NCBI RefSeq assembly: GCF_019355055.1
Contig: NZ_CP048411.1
Coordinates: 4,449,001 to 4,513,000, forward strand
Length of the DNA stretch: 64,000 bases
Source of the DNA: Pseudomonas sp. MTM4
Lineage (GTDB): Bacteria > Pseudomonadota > Gammaproteobacteria > Pseudomonadales > Pseudomonadaceae
Direction of reading: 5' to 3'
Positions within the stretch are counted from its first letter, which is position 1. Each line of letters opens with the position of its first letter. A program made the position numbers and the translations under genes. Positions 1 through 7,392 of this stretch are shown here, one piece after another. The notes under the pieces were generated by a model, which was not told where the DNA came from, did no database searches, and was given only the letters and a program-made list of their open reading frames with translations.

Positions 1-625
1 CCACGTTGGCCGCCGTGCCAACCACGCTATGCACCAGCCCCGACTCGTCATCCACACCGATGTGGGCCTTCATGCCGAAGTAGTACTGGTTACCCTTCTT
101 GGTCTGGTGCATCTCCGGGTCGCGCTTACCGTCCTTGTTCTTGGTCGAACTGGGTGCATGGATCAACGTAGCATCGACGATAGTGCCCTGACGCAGCGAC
201 AGACCGCGGTCACCGAGATAGCCATTGATGACGGCCAGGATACCGGCAGCCAGTTCGTGTTTCTCCAGCAGGCGACGGAAGTTGAGGATGGTGGTTTCGT
301 CGGGAATGCGCTCCAGGCTCAGCCCGGCGAACTGACGCAGGATGGTCGTCTCGTAGAGCGCTTCTTCCATGGCCGGGTCGCTGTAGCCGAACCAGTTCTG
401 CATCAAATGTACGCGCAGCATCGCCATCAGCGGATACGCCGGACGACCACCTTCACCCTTGGGGTAATGCGGCTCGATCAAGGCAATCAAACCCTTCCAC
501 GGCACCACCTGATCCATCTCGATCAGGAACAGCTCTTTACGGGTCTGTTTGCGCTTGCCGGCGTACTCGGCGTCGGCGAAGGTCATCTGCTTCATCGGAA
601 AACTCGGCGGGTGGAGTCCGGACAT
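1..625 (-). CDS. IS5-family transposase (3' end outside the window)
   Basis: DDE transposase read on the minus strand. It starts at ATG 625 (or the internal ATG at 595, reading [14 protein letters not shown]) and is still open at base 1, so the C-terminal part is missing. Translation shows the N-terminal DUF772-type segment ([51 protein letters not shown]), then the first catalytic Asp in [14 protein letters not shown] and the [13 protein letters not shown] block with the second Asp. These are hallmarks of the IS5 subgroup of the IS5 family. The visible part is intact. It marks the left side of the window as mobile-element territory. The exact IS name cannot be given from sequence alone. Confidence 0.85.
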   Translation of the reverse strand, partial: MSGLHPPSFPMKQMTFADAEYAGKRKQTRKELFLIEMDQVVPWKGLIALIEPHYPKGEGGRPAYPLMAMLRVHLMQNWFGYSDPAMEEALYETTILRQFAGLSLERIPDETTILNFRRLLEKHELAAGILAVINGYLGDRGLSLRQGTIVDATLIHAPSSTKNKDGKRDPEMHQTKKGNQYYFGMKAHIGVDDESGLVHSVVGTAANV

Positions 626-638
626 TTTGCCAAAATTA

Positions 639-660
639 GGAAGTCTTCTTCAGAGTTTCC
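639..660. repeat. Probable outer terminus of the IS5-family element
   Basis: The sequence just upstream of the transposase start reads GGAAGTCTTCTTCAGAGTTT followed by CC, a plausible terminal inverted repeat for an IS5-type element. The partner end lies outside the window, so neither the inverted repeat nor a target duplication could be confirmed. Confidence 0.4.
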
Positions 661-709
661 TTAGTGCTTCGCTGTTTGCAGTGCTAAGCCAGGTCGCTCC
701 ACGGCAGAG

Positions 710-1747
710 TCAATCCTCACGCATGAATTTCTCATAAGAGTGAGCGTGATAGGAACACAGCCCACCATTGTGCTGGTCTTCTTGCCCCAGACGCTCCTCA
801 CACATCTCGCATTCCGTGTATTCGAGTTCAGCGGCACACCACAGGCAGGACTGCTCATAGATGAGGAACGCTCCACGGCCACACTGATTGCAGCCCTCAA
901 GGCTGGCCTCGCCTCCGTCACGCGGGTCGTAACTATGGGCGTTCTCCAGCGCGACGACCATGAGCGGGGCAACCAAGTCTGTGTATCCACAGGCGATACA
1001 GATAGCCTTAAAGCGGTCATCGTTGCGTTTAACAGTATCACCTGCGTCCAGACTTTCTTGCGCAGGCGCTAATAAAGTTGAACCGCATTCCGGGCACTTA
1101 GACTCCTTCAGCCAAGGCTCCATTCCTTCAGGCACGTAGGCCTCAGACCAAGCCTCTTCGCATCGTTTTGTGGTGTCTACAAAGAAGTTGTGATGCAACA
1201 GCATGAGCTGCCAAGCGTCCCCGAGGATAGCTGCTGGTGACTCCTCCAGCTCCGTCTGAATGAAATCCCGTAACACCGGGAACAGCTCCGCCACGAATTC
1301 GGCTACCTCACCTAGCGTGTGAGCGGGATGGAGATGCTCAAGATGGTTGCGGCACGCCTGCAGTTTTTCGATCACATCCCAATCAACATCTATCTCAAAA
1401 GCTTCAAAACGCTTTTGGATCGTTCCCACATCGATTGTGGTGGGCCTGAACTTGCCCACCGGCACCCATGCGATACCCCCTTCCCCATCTGAATGAGGCA
1501 AAACCTCCGGTGGATTGAAGATTAGCGCCGCAGCATTAGCGGGGTCATCGACACACGTAGCGATTTTGTACTTGAATAGGAGCAGTACGCCTGCGAAGAG
1601 GTTTCGAATTGCCGAGAGCGCCCGCGCTGGATCGCCCGCTGGATGTCTGCAGCGCTCGAAGTCCTCAACGCCTAACCGAATAGAGGTAAGCGCGTTCTCC
1701 CGAAGCTTCGCGGCATCAAGCCTCGGCATCGGGCGTTGGGTAGCCAT
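710..1747 (-). CDS. HEPN-like / multi-zinc-ribbon protein of unknown function
   Basis: A 345-residue protein. Start ATG 1747 is preferred over an upstream ATG at 1819 because GAAGGG lies just upstream of it. The N-terminal half (about 10-190) looks all-helical and contains RNHLEH (R133-x4-H138), the R-N-x3-H signature of HEPN ribonuclease domains, after a helix of the SAIRNLFAGVLLL type common in HEPN folds. The C-terminal half carries paired cysteines: CPEC (218/221) with CIAC (250/253), CNQC (286/289), CLWC (301/304), CEMC (313/316), and C331 with H334, consistent with two or three zinc ribbons. No named family was recognised. It stands alone between an IS end and umuDC. HEPN proteins often act as RNases in toxin or anti-phage systems; that role here is inference. 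Confidence 0.6.
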   Translation of the reverse strand: MATQRPMPRLDAAKLRENALTSIRLGVEDFERCRHPAGDPARALSAIRNLFAGVLLLFKYKIATCVDDPANAAALIFNPPEVLPHSDGEGGIAWVPVGKFRPTTIDVGTIQKRFEAFEIDVDWDVIEKLQACRNHLEHLHPAHTLGEVAEFVAELFPVLRDFIQTELEESPAAILGDAWQLMLLHHNFFVDTTKRCEEAWSEAYVPEGMEPWLKESKCPECGSTLLAPAQESLDAGDTVKRNDDRFKAICIACGYTDLVAPLMVVALENAHSYDPRDGGEASLEGCNQCGRGAFLIYEQSCLWCAAELEYTECEMCEERLGQEDQHNGGLCSYHAHSYEKFMRED

Positions 1748-1924
1748 ATGTTGATTTCCCTTCACGGCCTCAGATAACTCAGCAGATATTAGCTGACTGC
1801 ATCTGTGAACGGCACGCACTTCCCAGAGCCAGCTTAGTCTCGGGGCGACGCCTACAAGAAAGGGGGGTTGTCAGCATTTACCAACGTCCTTCCTTAGCCG
1901 CAAGAAGACGCCTCCATTCAAAGA

Positions 1925-3199
1925 CTATCCTCGCACGCCAATAATTTCATCCCAGCGCGTCGTGTACCGTTGACTCAACATCTCCCGACGGATAGCCCAA
2001 ACCGGTGTCGCAGGCACTCGGCCAATACGCACAGTGTCTCTTCCTTCTCTGCGGTTGATTTGGTCAATAACTGCCATCAGCCGCTCGGCACCATGGCGTG
2101 GTTTGGGTGCAAATAGATCCGGTGTCAGCTCGCCGCGCTGACTTAAATTCATGAGCAAGATGGAACACTTCGAGAAAGGGTAGCCATGGCGGTAGATTCG
2201 CCCAAGGCCGTATTGGGCCATAGCCAAAATTTCGCGAGTGTCATCTGTTGGAGAGGGTAAGGCTAAGGTGATGGCATCGGCGTAACGTGGCCCATTGCGA
2301 TCAGCCAGCTGGGTCTGGAGTCCGACCTGGATAGTGCTGCACAGCGAGTTCTGGCCGCGCAGCTTTTCGGCTGCTCGAGCCACGTAGGCAGCTAGTGCTT
2401 CCCGAATCGGCGGCAGGTCTGTCTGACGCGCTCCAAACATCTTGCTCGAGCAGATGGCTTCCTTGGGAGGGGGGCCGTCATTGAAGCCAATACAGCTCAC
2501 ACCACGCAGCTCACGCGCCGTGCGCTCCATGGTCACGCCGAAAGTCTTTCGCAATGTACCGATATCGAACTGAGCCAGTTCCCAAGCGGTAGAAATGTTC
2601 AGAGCTGCTAGCTTGGCAGCCGAGCGGTGCCCCACGCCCCACACCTCCGACACAGGAGCCAACCGAAGCAATTTCTCTTGGCGGATAGGGTCGGTCAGGT
2701 CAAGTACACCGCCAGTTGCCTTCCATTTCTTCGCTGCCCAATTCGCGAGCTTGGCCAGCGTCTTGGTGGTGCTGATGCCTACTCCGACCGGCATCCCAAT
2801 TTCATGGGCTAGACGGTTGCGAATGCCTCGGCCCAGCTCAGCCGGGTCGGCAACTCCGGTCATGTCGCCCCAAGCCTCATCAATGGAATAAACCTCAATG
2901 CCTGGCAGCATCTCAGCCATTACACGCATCACCCGATTGCTGATGTCTGCATAGAGGGTGTAGTTGCTGGAGCGCGCCACCACTCCTTGTCGGCGCATCT
3001 GCTCGCGCACTTGGTAGTAGGGCGCCCCCATGGCGATACCAAGCCCCTTGGCCTCGGCTGAGCGAGCAATTACGCAGCCGTCATTGTTGGATAGCACTAC
3101 GACCGGCTTACGTTTGAGCTCCGGCTGACAGATGCGCTCACAGCTGCAGTAAAACGAGTTGCAATCTATAAGCGCGAATACTTTCGGCGGTATGCTCAT
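1925..3199 (-). CDS. umuC: UmuC-like translesion DNA polymerase V catalytic subunit
   Basis: Y-family polymerase, 424 residues, the size expected for UmuC. Start ATG 3199 overlaps the umuD stop in an ATGA arrangement; a longer in-frame start at 3238 lies inside umuD and is less likely. Visible motifs are FALIDCNSFYCSCER (metal-binding Asp and the steric-gate Tyr), PVVVLSNNDGCVIAR, SSNYTLYADISNRV, and YSIDEAW with the catalytic Asp-Glu, followed by the helix-hairpin-helix region GVGHRSAAKLAALN and a C-terminal little-finger domain. It would insert bases across lesions as part of the SOS response. It is co-transcribed with the upstream umuD-like gene under a LexA box. Confidence 0.93.
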   Translation of the reverse strand: MSIPPKVFALIDCNSFYCSCERICQPELKRKPVVVLSNNDGCVIARSAEAKGLGIAMGAPYYQVREQMRRQGVVARSSNYTLYADISNRVMRVMAEMLPGIEVYSIDEAWGDMTGVADPAELGRGIRNRLAHEIGMPVGVGISTTKTLAKLANWAAKKWKATGGVLDLTDPIRQEKLLRLAPVSEVWGVGHRSAAKLAALNISTAWELAQFDIGTLRKTFGVTMERTARELRGVSCIGFNDGPPPKEAICSSKMFGARQTDLPPIREALAAYVARAAEKLRGQNSLCSTIQVGLQTQLADRNGPRYADAITLALPSPTDDTREILAMAQYGLGRIYRHGYPFSKCSILLMNLSQRGELTPDLFAPKPRHGAERLMAVIDQINRREGRDTVRIGRVPATPVWAIRREMLSQRYTTRWDEIIGVRG

Positions 3200-3636
3200 G
3201 TCGCCACACGACTTACCACCCAGGTGACGACACCCCAAACTTCGATGATCTCATCGCCGTCCAGTTGTACGCCCGGTACGGTGGGGTCAGCTGCTTTCAG
3301 CCAGCGGCCCCCCAACAAGTCACGCTGAACCAGGCGCACGCGGTAGTCTCCCGCAAGGTCAACCACCACCAGCCTTTCGTCCAGGTGAGTGGCCGCACGG
3401 TTCACGATCAGCCGATCACCACGGAATATGCCGAAGCCGACCAAACTATCGTCCAAGACTTGCACAGCCCAAACGTGAGGCGCCCCCAAGCCAGTGAGAA
3501 GGTCGAGAGAAAGCCCGTCGTCCTTCTCATCCTCGGCGGGTGACTGAAAGCCAGTAATACGCAGGCCGTTGGCCACATCGGTGAGAAGACGCTCCCGCAG
3601 GCGTTCGCACCGGGCCAGTATCGAAAGAGATGACAT
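3196..3636 (-). CDS. umuD: UmuD-like S24-family protein, catalytic lysine replaced by arginine
   Basis: A 146-residue protein matching UmuD: GFQSPAED near residue 29 (E. coli GFPSPAAD), DDSLVGFGIFRGDRLIVNR around the serine (S64), and AGDYRVRLVQR where E. coli UmuD has GEFTVKKLQL. The lysine general base (K97 in E. coli) is Arg (R101) here, and the usual Cys-Gly cleavage site reads Thr-Gly. Start ATG 3636 is chosen because the ATG at 3666 lies inside the LexA box. Known UmuD needs a Ser-Lys dyad for RecA-stimulated self-cleavage, so this one may not self-process or may work uncleaved. The stop overlaps the umuC start by 4 nt. Confidence 0.85.
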   Translation of the reverse strand: MSSLSILARCERLRERLLTDVANGLRITGFQSPAEDEKDDGLSLDLLTGLGAPHVWAVQVLDDSLVGFGIFRGDRLIVNRAATHLDERLVVVDLAGDYRVRLVQRDLLGGRWLKAADPTVPGVQLDGDEIIEVWGVVTWVVSRVAT

Positions 3637-3654
3637 CGCAACATCCAAGGAATA

Positions 3655-3670
3655 CTGTATATGCAAACAG
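3655..3670. promoter_or_regulatory. LexA (SOS) box upstream of umuDC
   Basis: CTGT-ATATGCAA-ACAG is a full match to the gammaproteobacterial LexA consensus CTGT-N8-ACAG. The palindrome extends outward as TACTGT...ACAGTA. It lies 19 nt upstream of the chosen umuD start, so umuDC should be damage-inducible. Confidence 0.9.
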
Positions 3671-3720
3671 TATTCGCGAACCGTTGAGAGAGGTCAATCA
3701 GGGTGGACAAGCGGCCGGAT

Positions 3721-4215
3721 CTACAACGGATCTCCGCTTAGCACAGCGGCACCTATGTCGCCTTCGCAGCCCGCTTCCGCGCTGGGACTCCATTCCAAAC
3801 GAGCCTGCTGAGCAACCAGATCAACGATCAGTCTCCGATCTAAACACTCCATCGCTTGCCCAGCCACCGCAAGCATTTCGGTCTCTGTCCAGTTTTGCAC
3901 CACGTAGTCGAATACCTGCGCTTCGAGATCCTCTCCCTCGGTGTGATGCAAGATCGAGGCATAGGCTTCTACGCAGCGGGAGCTGGCTGTATCACAACGG
4001 ATCTCTACTGCGTTGATACCTGGTGCTTGGTATCCCTTCGTAGTTTCCCAGCCGCCCCAAATCAGTAGGTTCCCGTTTTGATGCTCAACCTTCAGCGGGG
4101 GGCGTGTGACGGAGTGAGAGGATTCGGCAGTTTTCGGAGCTGCGTGCCAGAGCGTGGCGGAAACAGAGAGCAGTGAGGAGGCGAGGGCAATCGCGATGTA
4201 TGGGAGATACCGCAT
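3721..4215 (-). CDS. Secreted or membrane-anchored hypothetical protein
   Basis: A 164-residue protein. Start ATG 4215 is chosen because GGAG sits 7 nt upstream and because the protein then begins with a signal or anchor sequence (MRYLPYIAIALASSLLSV). After it come LIWGGWETTKGYQAPGINAVEIRCDT and a Cys-containing C-terminal part (C60-C70 region, a Cys in AMECLDRR, and one near the end), which could form disulfides in the periplasm. No family was recognised. It is divergent from the SRAP gene and downstream of the umuDC promoter on the same strand side. Confidence 0.6.
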   Translation of the reverse strand: MRYLPYIAIALASSLLSVSATLWHAAPKTAESSHSVTRPPLKVEHQNGNLLIWGGWETTKGYQAPGINAVEIRCDTASSRCVEAYASILHHTEGEDLEAQVFDYVVQNWTETEMLAVAGQAMECLDRRLIVDLVAQQARLEWSPSAEAGCEGDIGAAVLSGDPL

Positions 4216-4301
4216 CTTCGAACTCCATTCGAGAGGGGAATGCCTTCCTGGCGAGCAGAGTCTAGAACATAAGGCAGCGTAAGCAGTGTGAGGTAACAAG
4301 C

Positions 4302-4751
4302 ATGTGCGGAGGCGTAGAGGCCCGTGAGGCCGATAAGGTCTGGAAGATCTATTTTCCCAATCCCAAAGCAGCCATTCCGGTGCTGCTTGAGGAAAGCGGC
4401 CAGCTCGATTGGATTCCTTGGGGCAGGAGGAAGGAGGAGCCAGGAAACGGCCCTCAGGGCGGCTGGGCAAGGCTCAGCACCGTGCAGTCTGGCGGCTGGG
4501 AGAAATACAGGCCCCGCCGTGGGTTCGGCATGGTTCAGAGGTATATGGAGAAGGAAGGTCGGCCAGGCGAGAAGAAACGGACATCGCACTGGTTCGATGT
4601 CCCAAAGGGCTTTGCGCTAGAGTGCCTGGTCATTGGCGAAGGGGAGCAGCGGAGGGTATATGTCGTGACTACGACGCCACCTGCCGAATATGAGTGGATC
4701 CATGATCGATGGCCGCTGCTGACGGTGCTGAGCGATGTTAGTTTCAGCTGA
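4302..4751 (+). CDS. Short SRAP-family protein (YedK/HMCES-like)
   Basis: A 149-residue protein starting MCGG, so that removal of Met exposes Cys2, the nucleophile with which SRAP proteins form a thiazolidine crosslink to abasic sites. Other family features are YFPNPKAAIPVLL, LDWIPWGRRK and the C-terminal EWIHDRWPLL, whose His134 corresponds to the HDR-P histidine of YedK (H160). It is shorter than YedK (about 220 residues), and the Asn of the usual NAR-ET motif is not evident (GGWARLST instead). The RBS GTGAGG is well placed. Proximity to umuDC fits a DNA-damage module, but no LexA box was found in its own upstream region. Confidence 0.72.
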   Translation: MCGGVEAREADKVWKIYFPNPKAAIPVLLEESGQLDWIPWGRRKEEPGNGPQGGWARLSTVQSGGWEKYRPRRGFGMVQRYMEKEGRPGEKKRTSHWFDVPKGFALECLVIGEGEQRRVYVVTTTPPAEYEWIHDRWPLLTVLSDVSFS

Positions 4752-4824
4752 GTTGTGCTACCTCGTTAGCTATCGTTTGCGCTGCATTGTCTGATGGAAA
4801 TGCTGGGATCTTAAGGCGGGATTC

Positions 4825-5031
4825 ATGATGGTTAGATCAGCGCTAGAGATCGAGCTCAGAAAGGCAGCAACAGATCTATTTGCCGGTGATGAGCAAAGCG
4901 CTGTCGAGTGGCTGAACAAACCTGCCAAGGCGCTTAATGGCCGCAAGCCCGTCGATATGACAGGAAGCGATGCTGAGCTTCGCTTAGCCCTGGATCTGAT
5001 AGGGCGTCTACAGCATGGCGTTTTTACGTGA
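4825..5031 (+). CDS. MbcA/ParS/Xre-type antitoxin, toxin-binding domain only
   Basis: A 68-residue protein with the DUF2384 (antitoxin Xre/MbcA/ParS toxin-binding) pattern: A-DLFAGDEQSAVEWLNKPAKALNGRKPVDM followed by a C-terminal LIGRLQHGVFT. There is an AAGGCGGG ribosome-binding site. The family normally pairs with a RES or related toxin encoded directly downstream, but no such gene is present before the oppositely oriented lipoprotein operon. It may be an orphan antitoxin, the remnant of a toxin-antitoxin pair, or a regulator acting in trans. Confidence 0.75.
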   Translation: MMVRSALEIELRKAATDLFAGDEQSAVEWLNKPAKALNGRKPVDMTGSDAELRLALDLIGRLQHGVFT

Positions 5032-5136
5032 GGAAAAGGCTAGGCCCTGGCGAGATTGCCTCGAATAGGCGTATGCCCCAGCTACTCAGGCTAGCGAAGT
5101 TTAGCCGTTAGCAACAACGCCCACATTAGGCTGCCA

Positions 5137-5153
5137 TCGGCCAAAAGCAGTCA
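5137..5153 (+). repeat. Partial copy of a dispersed intergenic repeat
   Basis: TCGGCCAAAAGCAGTCA matches the head of the longer repeats at 16931 and 20731 (the latter inverted). It lies in the 224-bp gap between the antitoxin and lipoprotein genes; apart from the inverted repeat at 5205-5239, nothing else was seen in that gap. Confidence 0.5.
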
Positions 5154-5204
5154 CACCTAAAGTGCATGATGTAGCGGTAGCCGAGAAGAAGAGGCATTTG
5201 CTGA

Positions 5205-5239
5205 TTGTCACGAACAAGTAGGCTCCTCGCTCGTGACAA
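5205..5239 (-). terminator. Inverted repeat downstream of the leftward metal operon
   Basis: TTGTCACGA and TCGTGACAA form a perfect 9-bp stem with a 17-nt loop, 17 bp beyond the lipoprotein stop codon. There is no clear U-tract, so termination is only a plausible role. Confidence 0.4.
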
Positions 5240-5255
5240 CACAGCGTTTCAGATC

Positions 5256-5387
5256 TTAGTCGTGAGCGTGACCGTGGCTTTCGACTTCGGACTGGGTTTC
5301 CGGCTCGCCGCCGCCACAGGCCGACAGCAGACCAAGCAGACAAACCAACAGCAGGGAGCGACTCAGGGTAGTTGTGCTTTTCATCAT
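5256..5387 (-). CDS. 43-residue His-rich lipoprotein
   Basis: Starts at ATG 5387 (or the adjacent ATG 5384) with AAAGGA 5-6 nt upstream and ends with TAA at 5256. It has a basic N-terminus, a hydrophobic stretch and the lipobox LLSAC, giving a lipidated Cys24. After that comes GGGEPETQSEVE and a SHGHAHD C-terminus. The mature peptide is about 20 residues and ends in three histidines, a plausible metal ligand. It is the last gene of the leftward operon with the anchored protein, the HupE-like permease and the His-rich protein, divergent from rcnRA, so a periplasmic nickel or cobalt role is inferred. Its small size makes it easy to miss. Confidence 0.75.
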   Translation of the reverse strand: MMKSTTTLSRSLLLVCLLGLLSACGGGEPETQSEVESHGHAHD

Positions 5388-5454
5388 GTAATCCTTTCTG
5401 TTTCGATCATGAAAGTAGAAGCCCCTGTGCCGGCTGACGCAGGGGCTATGTGCC

Positions 5455-6117
5455 TCAGATAACGCGTTTGACGCTCAGGTACTCGCCCTTGGTCTTCAGC
5501 GTGATGGTCACGTCCTGGTTGCTGCGGTTGCGCCAGAACCAACCGTGTGTGCCGTCGAAAATGGCGGTGAACTCGCCTTTGTCACCCTTGATCTGCTTGG
5601 CTTTGCTGTAGCTGTGGTAGTAGCCCTTGGGGCCGTTGTAAGGCTCGCCATGAGTGTCGTGGTTGACCGGTACGCCATTGGTTGCCCACTCGTAGCTGAC
5701 CGTGGCCTTGTTCAGCATCTCCAGCTTGATTTCACTGGCCTCACCTGGCTTCAGGGTGACGGTTATCTCGTCAGACTTCAGGGCTGGCTGTGGCTCTGCG
5801 GCTGGTTCAGCCACAGGCACTGCCGCGACTTGCTCTTGAACTACCGGCTGAACAGGCACGGGGGCTTGCACAACGGGGGATGCAGCGGGTTGAACCGCTG
5901 CATCCGCAGCCGCTTCTTCGGCCAGGGTTTTCTTCATTTCGCCCATCTGGGTCAGGCCGAGTAAGCGGCCAACGCCCGTTGGGTCGATGGCGTACTCCGA
6001 AGGCATCACTACAGTGACCAGTAAGGCTGCGGCAACGCCCACGGCGATCACAGTGGAGCGCAACAGTTGGCGGCTGGTAGGCAATTCGCTTTGGGTCGGA
6101 AGCTTGGTATTGAACAT
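5455..6117 (-). CDS. Single-pass membrane-anchored protein in a metal operon
   Basis: A 220-residue protein. An N-terminal cytoplasmic stub is followed by one transmembrane helix (about 24-41, STVIAVGVAAALLVTVVM), a Pro/Ala/Val-rich linker (about 75-115) and a C-terminal beta-rich domain (EITVTLKPGEASEIKLEMLNK, YEWATNGVPVNHDTHGEP, FDGTHGWFWRNRSNQDVTITL). The C-terminal domain contains several His and Trp residues and resembles proteins annotated as transmembrane anchor proteins next to HupE-like permeases. The RBS AAGGA precedes ATG 6117. It lies 12 bp downstream of the HupE-like gene, so it is in the same operon. It likely acts in the periplasm beside the permease; the exact function is unknown. 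Confidence 0.65.
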   Translation of the reverse strand: MFNTKLPTQSELPTSRQLLRSTVIAVGVAAALLVTVVMPSEYAIDPTGVGRLLGLTQMGEMKKTLAEEAAADAAVQPAASPVVQAPVPVQPVVQEQVAAVPVAEPAAEPQPALKSDEITVTLKPGEASEIKLEMLNKATVSYEWATNGVPVNHDTHGEPYNGPKGYYHSYSKAKQIKGDKGEFTAIFDGTHGWFWRNRSNQDVTITLKTKGEYLSVKRVI

Positions 6118-6129
6118 GCTGAGAATTCC

Positions 6130-6867
6130 TTACTGAGAGGCGATCAGGCCGGTGAGCTGGTAACCCATCAAGAGGAAACCGGCGCTCATCATGGCGACGT
6201 TTGCGGTATATGCATGGCGCCAGAAGCTGGCGGTGCGTCGCCAGTAGCCCATGACAATCAGGATGGCGCTCAGGGCCAGGAGCTGGCCGATTTCGACGCC
6301 GACGTTGAAGGCGATCAGGTTGGTGATCAGGCCATCTGCCGAGATCTCGTATTCCTGAATCTTGGTCGCCAGACCAAAGCCATGCAGCAGGCCGAAAATC
6401 AGCGTGGCCGCTTTGGTGTTCGGCTGATGGCCGAACCAGCGCTGGAATGCGCCCAGGTTATCCAGCGCCTTGTACACCACCGAGAAACCGATGATGGCGT
6501 CGATCACAAAGGAGCTGATGCTGATTTCTGCCAGCACACCGAACAACAGCGTAACTGTGTGGCCCACGGCGAACAGGGTGACGTAGAGCCCAACATCCTT
6601 CAGGCGGTAGAGGAAGAAGATCACTCCGAAGAGGAACAGCAGGTGGTCGTAGCCGGTGATCATGTGCTTAGCGCCCATGTAGATAAACGGCAGCACCATC
6701 ACCCCGGAGCTTTCCTGAATAAAGCCCTTGTCGCCCTCGGCAACGGCGTGGGCCAGCGCCTCAGGCATGCCTAGAAACAGCAATGCCATGAAAAGCAGCA
6801 ACAGTAGTAACGAGCGATTCGGACGCACGACAGATGAGTCCATTGCGCCCATAGATAGCGAATGCAT
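6130..6867 (-). CDS. HupE/UreJ-family metal permease
   Basis: A 245-residue polytopic membrane protein. The N-terminal hydrophobic segment (LLLLLLFMALLFLGMPEALA) looks like a signal or first helix, followed by HAVAEGDKGF and further helices. It carries the HupE/UreJ hallmarks GYDHLLFLFGVIFFLYR and HTVTLLFG, and the later LLHGFGLAT. Family members take up or release nickel or cobalt. The RBS AGGA precedes ATG 6867. The divergent rcnR-rcnA pair and its operator make nickel or cobalt the likely substrate, and regulation by RcnR is plausible because the operator lies between the two operons. Confidence 0.8.
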   Translation of the reverse strand: MHSLSMGAMDSSVVRPNRSLLLLLLFMALLFLGMPEALAHAVAEGDKGFIQESSGVMVLPFIYMGAKHMITGYDHLLFLFGVIFFLYRLKDVGLYVTLFAVGHTVTLLFGVLAEISISSFVIDAIIGFSVVYKALDNLGAFQRWFGHQPNTKAATLIFGLLHGFGLATKIQEYEISADGLITNLIAFNVGVEIGQLLALSAILIVMGYWRRTASFWRHAYTANVAMMSAGFLLMGYQLTGLIASQ

Positions 6868-6914
6868 GGTTGAGTCCTAAATTAAAGGGGGCTTGGGCCG
6901 CACAGCGGCCTGTG

Positions 6915-7274
6915 TCAGAGCACGAATGTGGCGCGCGGTGGCCGCTCGATCAGGAAGATCGGGCTTGGAGGAATGGAGTAGCGAGGGGCGAGTATCGGCT
7001 GCGCACGTTCTGGCAGCGTGCTTATTCTCAGCAGCGCGGTCAGATGCGGTGTTTCATGCAAGTGGTCGGCTGTCAGCGGCGAGTGGCAGTGATCCCCGTA
7101 CGCAGCACAGGCCTGCGTCTCATCACCATGCGCATGCGAATGAGCACTGTCATTTCCACTCAAGGAAGGCTGGCTCGATCCCATAAACAGCGCAGAGGTA
7201 TGCCCGGCCCAAGCCAGCAATATGGCGAGAGCAAGGGCAAAAATCACCTTGGTGCTAATGGGATTGCTGAGCAT
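6915..7274 (-). CDS. His-rich exported or anchored small protein
   Basis: A 119-residue protein, first gene of the leftward metal operon. It has an N-terminal hydrophobic helix (VIFALALAILLAWAG) and then a metal-ligand-rich stretch with HSHAHGDETQACAAYGDHCH and TADHLHETPH. The C-terminal part is Pro/Arg-rich with no recognised motif. Its start at ATG 7274 has only a weak Shine-Dalgarno sequence. The His/Cys-rich centre and its place between the rcnR operator and the HupE-like permease suggest metal buffering or sensing in the periplasm. No named family was recognised. Confidence 0.55.
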   Translation of the reverse strand: MLSNPISTKVIFALALAILLAWAGHTSALFMGSSQPSLSGNDSAHSHAHGDETQACAAYGDHCHSPLTADHLHETPHLTALLRISTLPERAQPILAPRYSIPPSPIFLIERPPRATFVL

Positions 7275-7334
7275 GTTGTGGTTCTTTCGATGCCTAAGCG
7301 AGTGGCTTTTATGGAGAGGTAGCCGGTTTGACCA

Positions 7335-7353
7335 TATCCCCCCCAGGGGGATA
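7335..7353. promoter_or_regulatory. RcnR/CsoR-type operator between the divergent metal operons
   Basis: TATCCCCC-CCA-GGGGGATA is a perfect 8-bp inverted repeat with a 3-nt centre. A/T-flanked G/C tracts of this kind are the known operator type for RcnR and related DUF156 repressors. It lies 40 bp upstream of rcnR and 61 bp upstream of the divergent His-rich gene, so it could control both. Confidence 0.75.
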
Positions 7354-7392
7354 GCATGAGAGCGTAATTCATCGACGCACGAGACTCAAGGC

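Noticed and set aside
29..664. A plus-strand open frame at the left edge
   Set aside because: Antisense of the IS5-family transposase, whose minus-strand translation has clear family motifs.
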